Below are positions 7,651 to 13,379 of a stretch of DNA of 14,880 nt, piece after piece (the stretch's first letter is position 1; every line of letters begins with the position of its first letter). The notes under the pieces were generated by a model, which saw nothing but the letters and a program-made list of their open reading frames with translations, made no database searches and was not told the origin of the DNA. The DNA comes from Verrucomicrobiota bacterium. GTDB lineage: Bacteria > Verrucomicrobiota > Verrucomicrobiia > Chthoniobacterales > UBA10450. The position numbers were made by a program, and so were the translations under genes. The stretch is taken from NCBI GenBank assembly GCA_003218785.1, contig QHOM01000015.1, forward strand, positions 11,141 through 26,020, written 5' to 3'.

Positions 7651-8017
7651 TCTCGCGGAAAAATGGCTGAAGATGGCCGAGGAGGATCTGGCCGGCGCCG
7701 AGCTTTGGATTAACGCGGCCAGCACGCTAGCCGGCGCTTGCTTCCATTGTCAGCAAGCAGCCGAAAAATCTTTGAAGGCTTGGCTGATCGCCCACGATGT
7801 GGAAACGCCCAAGACTCACAAGCTCGAGGAGCTGATCGAACTGTGCCTCAAAAAAGAACCGCGTTTCGGCGAAGTCGCAGCCGAGGCAAAGGCACTGACC
7901 CCATACGCAGTCAAAGGCAGATACGACGCCGATTTCTGGCCAAGCATGGATCAAGCGCACACCGCACTTGAACAAGCGCATCGCATTTACCAGTTCGTGA
8001 AGGAGCGTTGGACCTAA
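7634..8017 (+). CDS. HEPN-domain protein (partner of MNT)
   Basis: 127 residues from ATG 7634, overlapping the Res-MNT stop by 17 bases, which implies co-translation. The sequence is typical of the PF05168-type HEPN family: a helical N terminus (AEKWLKMAEEDLAGAE), then ACFHCQQAAEKSLKAWL at about 35-51, TPKTHKLEELIELC, and the GRYDADFW segment that corresponds to the conserved RYPD region. The classic HEPN ribonuclease motif R-x4-6-H is not found, so ribonuclease activity is doubtful. In this family the HEPN protein works with an adjacent MNT nucleotidyltransferase as a toxin-antitoxin or nucleotide-modifying pair. Here the MNT partner is fused to a restriction enzyme. An in-frame TTG at 7502 lies inside the MNT region and is not a plausible start. 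The downstream RAYT frame begins immediately after or slightly overlapping its end. Confidence 0.87.
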   Translation: MKDNGDLAEKWLKMAEEDLAGAELWINAASTLAGACFHCQQAAEKSLKAWLIAHDVETPKTHKLEELIELCLKKEPRFGEVAAEAKALTPYAVKGRYDADFWPSMDQAHTALEQAHRIYQFVKERWT

Positions 8018-8031
8018 GATCGACATCTTCG

Positions 8032-8727
8032 ATGACGACACATGTGCAACAGAATCATGGTAGGGACGGCACTCCGTGCCGTCCGCTTACGGACGACGTT
8101 GATTCAATAAACGCTGAATTACAGCTAGCCGCGAAAAGAGGACAGCACGGAGTGCCGTCCTTACCGACACGCAAGACGCTGCCACACGAGCCGCCGTTAT
8201 CGTTGCCAGATGGTGCTATTTGGTTCATCACAATTTGCTGCCGCCAGCGCGGCCGGAATCCGTTCGCGCATGAATCGAGCGCTGCAAAACTGTTCAGCTC
8301 AGCGTTGCTTTTTCACCAGAAGGGACGCTGGTTTATCCATCTTCTCCTGCTTATGCCAGATCATCTCCACGCCTTGCTCAGCTTTCCCCAGCACGAGCAA
8401 ATGACACGAGTCGTTCGCGCGTGGAAGAGATTCCAGGCAACACATCACGGCGTCTGCTGGCAGCGCGATTTCTTCGACCATCGCCTGCGAAGCGACGAAA
8501 GCTTCGAAGAAAAAGCGAATTACATTAGAATGAACCCAGTACGCGCCGATCTGGTTGCAGCTCCGGCCGATTGGCCATACGTCCTTGGATTCGATGGTAG
8601 GGACGGCACTCCGCTGCCGTCCGCCTCTGAGGTTGGTCGTGCCCTAACTGCAAATCTCGTCCCAGATGTTGATCGCGCACCGGACGGCACGGAGTGCCGT
8701 CCCTACCAAGTACGCGCTGAGCTATGA
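8032..8727 (+). CDS. RAYT: REP-associated tyrosine transposase (Y1/IS200-like, HUH)
   Basis: 231 residues from ATG 8032; the frame is open from a TTG at 8008 that overlaps the HEPN gene but has a badly spaced ribosome site. The core begins at about RKTLPHEPPLSLPDGAIWFITICC. The HUH motif is DHLHALL (His111, His113). WQRDFFDHRLR and NYIRMNPVRADLV follow, with Tyr164 the likely catalytic tyrosine, 51 residues after the HUH as in characterised RAYTs. The family cuts single-stranded DNA at REP palindromes and is thought to spread or maintain them. Unusually, both ends of the protein are translated REP pairs: residues about 10-45 (GRDGTPCRP ... QHGVPSLP) and about 189-226 (GRDGTPLPS ... DGTECRPYQ). 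Its stop overlaps the methyltransferase start as ATGA (8724-8727). The single-copy domesticated look, with no terminal transposon ends, fits a RAYT rather than an active IS. Confidence 0.87.
   Translation: MTTHVQQNHGRDGTPCRPLTDDVDSINAELQLAAKRGQHGVPSLPTRKTLPHEPPLSLPDGAIWFITICCRQRGRNPFAHESSAAKLFSSALLFHQKGRWFIHLLLLMPDHLHALLSFPQHEQMTRVVRAWKRFQATHHGVCWQRDFFDHRLRSDESFEEKANYIRMNPVRADLVAAPADWPYVLGFDGRDGTPLPSASEVGRALTANLVPDVDRAPDGTECRPYQVRAEL
8059..8165. repeat. REPIN-like inverted REP pair 1 (5' end of RAYT)
   Basis: Left REP at 8059-8084: a GGTAG head followed by the palindrome GGACGGCAC-TCC-GTGCCGTCC (9-base arms, 3-base loop). Right REP at 8140-8165 is the same element inverted, ending CCTTACC, with GGACAGCAC in the arm facing inwards. 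The 55 bases between them are unrelated. The whole unit is translated in the RAYT frame as GRDGTPCRP and QHGVPSLP. Confidence 0.9.
8596..8707. repeat. REPIN-like inverted REP pair 2 (3' end of RAYT)
   Basis: Left REP at 8596-8622 (GGTAG head, GGACGGCAC, then CCGCTGCCGTCC, with one extra base in the loop side). Right inverted REP at 8682-8707 is GGACGGCAC-GGA-GTGCCGTCC followed by CTACC. The unit is translated at the RAYT C terminus as GRDGTPLPS and DGTECRPYQ, the right copy in a different frame from that of pair 1. It ends 16 bases before the methyltransferase ATG. Confidence 0.9.
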
Positions 8728-11648
8728 AAAAACCACCCGTCAAAAGCATCCGGCACAAAGCGCAGAAGCGCGTCCATATTCCGAGCGGCGAAGAGGCCGG
8801 CTATGAAGCGGCGAGTCCGGTAGTCCAAAAGAAAACCGAAGCGAAGTTCCCGAAGAACCCGATCGTCCATCGCGGACAAGACCCGGAGCTTTATTGGCTG
8901 AACAAGTACGGCAAGGAGAACGACGACTCGCCGTTGGTTGTCGATCTTCGCTCGCTTTATCGCCATGAGCACATCGCGCCCGAAGGGCTCATCAAAGGCC
9001 TTTACCGCATCGTGGCCACGGAAGATCGACAACAGCCCGATCTCGGCTTCTCCGTCAGCGAACTCTTCGGCAACATTTTCTCGCATGAAGAACTGAAGAA
9101 AGTCTCCGATTACTACACCCACTCCGACGGCTGGACCAACCGCCTCATCCAGGGCGACTCACTCCTGGTCATGACTTCACTGCTCGAGCGCGAAGGCATG
9201 GCCGAGCAAGTCCAATGCATCTACATCGATCCGCCCTACGGCATCAAGTATGGATCAAACTGGCAGATCAAACTAAACAATCGCTCCGTGCGCGACGCCG
9301 ATGACGACTCGCTCAGCGGCGAGCCGGAACAGATCAAAGCCTTTCGCGACACCTGGGAACTGGGCATCCATTCTTATCTCAGTTATCTCCGTGACCGTCT
9401 CCTTGTAGCCAAGGAACTGCTTCATCCCTCCGGCTCATGCTTCGTCCAAATCTCGGATGAGAATGTGCACCTCGTCAGGTGCTTGATGGATGAGGTGTTC
9501 GGAAGCGAGAACTTCTGTTCAGCTATCAAGTTCTTCAAGACAACCAGCCAGACGAGCAAGTATCTCCCACAGACAGCCGATTACGCTCTGTGGTATGCGC
9601 GGGATATCGAGAAGCTGAAGTTCCGACCGCTGTATTTCGACAAAGATGTCTTCGAATCTGCGAATGTTGGTTATGACTGGATCGAAGACAACGGCCAACG
9701 AAGACCGCTTACTGCAGCTGAAAAGAGGAATGCTGCCTTTCTCGAAAGCGCGACAGCACGAATTTGCGCACTCGACAATCTGACATCGCAAAGTGGCGGA
9801 CCTACAACCACATTCGCGTATTCGTTCATGGGTGAGGAGTTCAAGCCGAGCAGTGGCGGCTGGAAAACTAACTTGGAAGGAATGCGCGCGCTGGACAAGG
9901 CCGGACGGTTAGCGATTAAAGGTTCTCGACTACGATACGTTCGTTACTTTGGCGATTTTCCAGTGACGCCGATCTCCGACGTATGGATGGATGTCGCGAC
10001 TGGAGGATTTGTCAGCGAAAAGCTCTATACCGTTCAGACGAATACAAGAGCAGTTCAACGCTGCATCCTAATGACGACCGATCCCGGCGACTTGGTTCTC
10101 GATCCAACCTGCGGCAGCGGGACGACAGCTTATGTGGCCGAGCAATGGGGACGCCGGTGGATCACAATCGATACTTCGCGCATCGCCTTGAACATCGCCA
10201 AGATGCGATTGATGACGGCGACGTTTCCGTTTTACACCCTCTACGATTCCGAAGAAGGCCAGAAAGCCGCGCTGATGAAAGGTAGGGGCGGCACTCCCGT
10301 GCCGCCCGTCGCACAGGGATCGAACGCGCAGGAACGGCGGTCACGGAGTGACGCGCCCTACCGTTCCGCACCTCATGGGTGCGATGTGCGTTACGGGTTC
10401 GTTTACAAGAAAGTGCCGCACATCACCCTCAAATCGATAGCGAACAACGAGCCGCCGGTCGAGGAGACGCTTTACGATCAGCCGATCGAAGACAAGAAGC
10501 GGTTGCGCGTGGTGGGGCCGTTCACGGTCGAGACGCTCCAGAGTTACGAGCCGATCTCGCCCGAAGAGCTGGCGCGCCAGCGCGAAGACGTGGAAGAGCT
10601 GGCCGGGTTTGAAGACACCGTGTTCGAGCATCTCAAGAGCGCCGGCATTAAGACCGGCGACAAAGCCTCCAACGCCGTCTTTACCCGCATCGAGCGGCTT
10701 TCTTCCGCCGAGTTGCACGCCGAAGGGTATTACACCGCCGCGAATGGCGCGTCTGCAAAGATGAACGGTAGGGACGGCAATCCGTGCCGTCAGCCGATTG
10801 ATGGACCACCTGCAACCGACGCGAAATCACCAGGCGCAGCAACGTCAGCCACGGACGCGACGGAGTCGCGTCCCTACCAGAAATCCGCGAACGAGATTGG
10901 CGAGAAGAAAGCTTATCTCCACATCGGGCCGAAGTTCGGCACCGTCAGCAAACAAGCCGTCACCGAAGCAATCAAAGCATGCCGTGACAAGCGCGATGGC
11001 GATTGGTTGCTTATTCTCGGATTCGCTTTCGAGAGCGGAATCACCGAGCTAAGCCGCAACTTCGGTAACTTCCAGGTCAGCATCGTGCGCATGCACGACG
11101 ACCTGTTGCAGGAAGGTTTGCTCAAGCGCGACAAGAAAGCCGCTAGCTTCGTCACCATCGGCGAGCCGGACATTCGACTAAATATTGGTAGGGACGGCAC
11201 TCCCGTGCCGTCCGAAGGACATGTGGCGTCGACCAGCGGACAGCACGGAGTGCCGTCCCTACCAGAGGGTTTTGCCAGGGTCGAGATTGTCGGTCTCGAC
11301 ATCTACGATCCAATTCGCGACGAAGTAAAAAGCCGTGATGTACACGACATCAATTATTGGATGCTCGACGACAACTACGACGGCTCAAACTTCGTTGTCC
11401 GCCAAGTCTTCTTCTGCGGCGGCGAGAAGGACGAATTCCACGATTGGAAAAAAGGCCTGAATAATCTCGCCATCGCCTCCACAAAAAAGAAAGCCGAACA
11501 AACCCTCAAGATCGACATCGATGAAGAAGCCTTCGCCAACGCCTACGGTCACAAAAGCCGGCCGTTCCCGGTGAAGAAAGGTCAAAAAATCGCGGTCCGT
11601 GTCATTAGCCAGTTCGGCGAAGAGACCACGAAGATACTAACGGTGTAG
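8724..11648 (+). CDS. mod: Type III-like site-specific DNA-adenine methyltransferase (Mod)
   Basis: 974 residues, ATG at 8724 overlapping the RAYT stop (ATGA), no separate ribosome site, so translation is probably coupled. Motif IV DPPYGIKYGSNW is at 169-180 (DPPY 169-172) and motif I LDPTCGSGTTAY is at about 459-470. That order (IV before I) marks the beta class, to which type III Mod proteins belong. Between them lies the variable, probably target-recognition, region. It would transfer a methyl group from AdoMet to N6 of adenine and form the specificity subunit with Res. The C-terminal half carries three translated REP pairs, at about residues 520-547, 682-719 and 822-847. They are low-complexity inserts (GRGGTPVPP, GRDGNPCRQ, GRDGTPVPS) between otherwise ordinary sequence; all keep the frame. 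They avoid the catalytic motifs, so activity may survive. The N terminus (about 1-125) is a conserved extension of this subfamily, including PELYWLNKYGKEN. Confidence 0.88.
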   Translation: MKKPPVKSIRHKAQKRVHIPSGEEAGYEAASPVVQKKTEAKFPKNPIVHRGQDPELYWLNKYGKENDDSPLVVDLRSLYRHEHIAPEGLIKGLYRIVATEDRQQPDLGFSVSELFGNIFSHEELKKVSDYYTHSDGWTNRLIQGDSLLVMTSLLEREGMAEQVQCIYIDPPYGIKYGSNWQIKLNNRSVRDADDDSLSGEPEQIKAFRDTWELGIHSYLSYLRDRLLVAKELLHPSGSCFVQISDENVHLVRCLMDEVFGSENFCSAIKFFKTTSQTSKYLPQTADYALWYARDIEKLKFRPLYFDKDVFESANVGYDWIEDNGQRRPLTAAEKRNAAFLESATARICALDNLTSQSGGPTTTFAYSFMGEEFKPSSGGWKTNLEGMRALDKAGRLAIKGSRLRYVRYFGDFPVTPISDVWMDVATGGFVSEKLYTVQTNTRAVQRCILMTTDPGDLVLDPTCGSGTTAYVAEQWGRRWITIDTSRIALNIAKMRLMTATFPFYTLYDSEEGQKAALMKGRGGTPVPPVAQGSNAQERRSRSDAPYRSAPHGCDVRYGFVYKKVPHITLKSIANNEPPVEETLYDQPIEDKKRLRVVGPFTVETLQSYEPISPEELARQREDVEELAGFEDTVFEHLKSAGIKTGDKASNAVFTRIERLSSAELHAEGYYTAANGASAKMNGRDGNPCRQPIDGPPATDAKSPGAATSATDATESRPYQKSANEIGEKKAYLHIGPKFGTVSKQAVTEAIKACRDKRDGDWLLILGFAFESGITELSRNFGNFQVSIVRMHDDLLQEGLLKRDKKAASFVTIGEPDIRLNIGRDGTPVPSEGHVASTSGQHGVPSLPEGFARVEIVGLDIYDPIRDEVKSRDVHDINYWMLDDNYDGSNFVVRQVFFCGGEKDEFHDWKKGLNNLAIASTKKKAEQTLKIDIDEEAFANAYGHKSRPFPVKKGQKIAVRVISQFGEETTKILTV
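10281..10362. repeat. REPIN-like inverted REP pair 3 (inside mod)
   Basis: Left REP 10281-10307: GGTAG head, GGGCGGCAC-TCCC-GTGCCGCCC. Right inverted REP 10336-10362 is an imperfect copy: GGCGGTCAC-GGA-GTGACGCGCC then CTACC. Translated in frame within Mod as GRGGTPVPP and SRSDAPYRS. The GGGCGG-type arms mark a sequence variant of the GGACGG-type copies. Confidence 0.82.
10767..10878. repeat. REPIN-like inverted REP pair 4 (inside mod)
   Basis: Left REP 10767-10791 (GGTAG head, GGACGGCAA-TCC-GTGCCGTC). Right inverted REP 10853-10878 (GGACGCGAC-GGA-GTCGCGTCC then CTACC). The right arm carries a compensated change (GCGAC/GTCGC), so the hairpin is kept. Translated as GRDGNPCRQ and DATESRPYQ. Confidence 0.87.
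11187..11263. repeat. REPIN-like inverted REP pair 5 (inside mod)
   Basis: Left REP 11187-11213 (GGTAG head, GGACGGCAC-TCCC-GTGCCGTCC). Right inverted REP 11238-11263 (GGACAGCAC-GGA-GTGCCGTCC then CTACC). With a spacer of only 24 bases it is the most compact pair. Translated as GRDGTPVPS and QHGVPSLPEG, between GEPDIRLNI and FARVEIVGLD. Confidence 0.9.
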
Positions 11649-11692
11649 GATTAGAGAAGACGCGAATCCCTATGTCGATTGCGAATATCTTT

Positions 11693-11712
11693 CTTGGCGT
11701 GTTCTTGCCAAG
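11693..11712. terminator. Possible weak hairpin after mod
   Basis: CTTGGC (11693-11698) pairs with GCCAAG (11707-11712) around an 8-base loop, 45 bases past the mod stop. There is no T-run, so it is at best a weak or factor-dependent end of the restriction operon. Confidence 0.2.
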
Positions 11713-11781
11713 GCGCGAGTTTGCATCGGCGTAAATCTGTTTTACTCTGGCTTCGCAGCTAATCGCCTGCCTTTCAGCCCC

Positions 11782-13086
11782 ATGAAACGATTGATGTCTT
11801 TTCTCGTAATCGGCCTCGCCGTATTTGCGCTCGGCACCAATGCGCTACGCGCCAATCAAGATGGATTGTTTTTTGACTCCTCACAATTGAGTCATGAGTT
11901 AGACGAAATTGCAAAGAACCAGTCGAAATCAGTTGTGCGTTTCGAACTGAAAATGTTCCGGGACGAACAACTGAAAACACCAGTTGCCCCCAATAGCGAC
12001 GTCACCGTGTCAGTTGTCCCCCTGGTGCCCGCGGGTGCGCACAAGGACGCAGATTTGGAGCAGATCAACCCTGCCAAAGTGAAAGACGCAAAAAAGGGCT
12101 GCACAGCGGAATATGACAAGACATCTGGCAAGTTGTTCGTAACGCTTCGGCGACCTTATGTTTTTCAGGACATGCGTGATGCTACATCATCGCGCACGTG
12201 GGCCTATCGCATTGATGTCAGACTGGCGACTGTCGGACGAACTATCGGAGTGGGCGGAGGTGTGCAATCCGATTCCGGTCGTGAGTGTGCCAGCTTCTTC
12301 GGCATCCTGTCGCAAAAGGAGGGCAAGACTTGGAAGCCCAGGAGAAATGATCATTATAAGTATGAGCCAGAAGTCGAGCCTAAAGACTGGCAAGCACTAG
12401 GCACGTTTAAAGTGGATACGATCTACCAGAATGAAGCCAAAGCTACCTTTCAGTGGAAACCTGGGAGTGAAGGCAAAGCGGTGTCAGTAAGGTGGCATAT
12501 TAGCGGCGACGATAAAGAGACCTTCGAAGATGTTTGGACTGATTGGTTGACGCAGAGTAACCCGTGCCCGCCCTCGACGGGTAGTTCGAGCGGCGGGCCT
12601 CAGGAAACTGCGACTCCCGTGGCAGCGACTCCCGTGGCAACCCCTTTATCTGACGAAACGACCAACCGTCCATCGCGTGTCTCGACGCCTGAAGCGTCGT
12701 CTACGCCGGCTCCCGGCATGTTGACACAAAGGCAGGCTTTATCTAACGAAACGACCAACCGTCAATCGCCTGTCCCAAAGCGCGAAGCGTCGCTTGCGCC
12801 GGCTCCCGGCATGCTGACACAAAAACAGGCTTTGCTGAACCGCGCGAAGCGTTCCAATGACGCGGTTACGGCATTCTACAACTCTCTCATCTCACGGCTG
12901 CCGATTGCTGCGCAAGAGCAATTGAAGAAGCAACAGGATAAATGGCTCGAAATGCGAAGAACTGAAGCTGGAAGCGAAGAGCTGCTGGCACAAGGCTTGA
13001 ATGCCGATCCGAATGTGCTGCGCCGATTCGCAGAGATGAACGAAGCGCGCGCAATCGTGCTGAAAACCACGTTACGAGGGAAATAA
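11782..13086 (+). CDS. Secreted protein of unknown function with LprI-like C terminus
   Basis: 434 residues from ATG 11782. The N terminus is a signal peptide: basic MKR, a hydrophobic stretch of about 15 residues (LMSFLVIGLAVFALG), and a likely cut after ALRA near residue 24. The next 250 or so residues are a beta-rich, unrecognised domain (for example VVRFELKMFRDEQLKTPV, GKLFVTLRRPYVFQD, WAYRIDVRLATVG), with two isolated cysteines. Residues about 268-350 are a Pro/Thr/Ser/Ala linker built from tandem duplications. The last 80 residues (RAKRSNDAVTAFYNSL, LKKQQDKWLEMRRTEAGS) resemble the helical LprI/DUF1311 repeat found in periplasmic proteins, but without its usual cysteines. Function unknown. 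It stands alone: 133 bases after mod and convergent with the propeller gene. The upstream region shows no convincing promoter. Confidence 0.8.
   Translation: MKRLMSFLVIGLAVFALGTNALRANQDGLFFDSSQLSHELDEIAKNQSKSVVRFELKMFRDEQLKTPVAPNSDVTVSVVPLVPAGAHKDADLEQINPAKVKDAKKGCTAEYDKTSGKLFVTLRRPYVFQDMRDATSSRTWAYRIDVRLATVGRTIGVGGGVQSDSGRECASFFGILSQKEGKTWKPRRNDHYKYEPEVEPKDWQALGTFKVDTIYQNEAKATFQWKPGSEGKAVSVRWHISGDDKETFEDVWTDWLTQSNPCPPSTGSSSGGPQETATPVAATPVATPLSDETTNRPSRVSTPEASSTPAPGMLTQRQALSNETTNRQSPVPKREASLAPAPGMLTQKQALLNRAKRSNDAVTAFYNSLISRLPIAAQEQLKKQQDKWLEMRRTEAGSEELLAQGLNADPNVLRRFAEMNEARAIVLKTTLRGK
12610..12639 (+). repeat. 15-base tandem repeat, two copies
   Basis: GCGACTCCCGTGGCA occurs twice head to tail, encoding ATPVAATPVA in the linker of the secreted protein. 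Confidence 0.85.
12645..12830 (+). repeat. 93-base tandem duplication in the secreted-protein linker
   Basis: Copy 1 (12645-12737) and copy 2 (12738-12830) encode related 31-residue units with the shared pieces ETTNR, EAS, and PAPGMLTQ-QAL. Copies differ by scattered substitutions but have no length change, so the duplication is not recent. The next bases (TTTGCTGAAC) look like the start of a decayed third copy. Confidence 0.85.
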
Positions 13087-13101
13087 TCGAACCGGGATAC
13101 C

Positions 13102-13143
13102 GGCGGCAGAGCAAGAGCCGCCTCACTCGTGGGCTCCGAGCCC
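13102..13143. terminator. Two GC-rich hairpins between convergent genes
   Basis: GGCGGC (13102-13107) pairs with GCCGCC (13117-13122), and GGGCT (13131-13135) pairs with AGCCC (13139-13143). They lie 15-57 bases after the secreted protein stop and before the convergent propeller gene, a sensible place for transcription to end. No T-run follows either stem, so this is weak. The remaining intergenic bases to 13379 show nothing recognisable. Confidence 0.3.
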
Positions 13144-13379
13144 GTCTGGCTGTCGCTGTCCGAAATAAGGAGTTACTGTACGGGTAATACTCGATGGATC
13201 TACCGCCGCAAGTCGGTGTTCAACTGAATAGCGATTGCACTGGGCCACTTTACCGTTAAATCCAAGACGTCGTCTAATTTTCGGTTGTTGCTCTCCGTCC
13301 AAAAATGGCGCCAGTGGCAGTGCAGCTGTGATTGCCGCGTGCCGTGATCACCAGATTAGTCTACCGATCATTATTTAAG

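Noticed and set aside
8032..8727. A complete mobile IS200/IS605 element
   Set aside because: No TnpB/IscB gene and no IS-type ends; the flanking palindromes are REPs of the family spread elsewhere, which fits a RAYT.
8059..11263. CRISPR-like regular repeats
   Set aside because: Repeats occur as inverted pairs with irregular spacing, lie inside genes, and are not direct repeats with uniform spacers.
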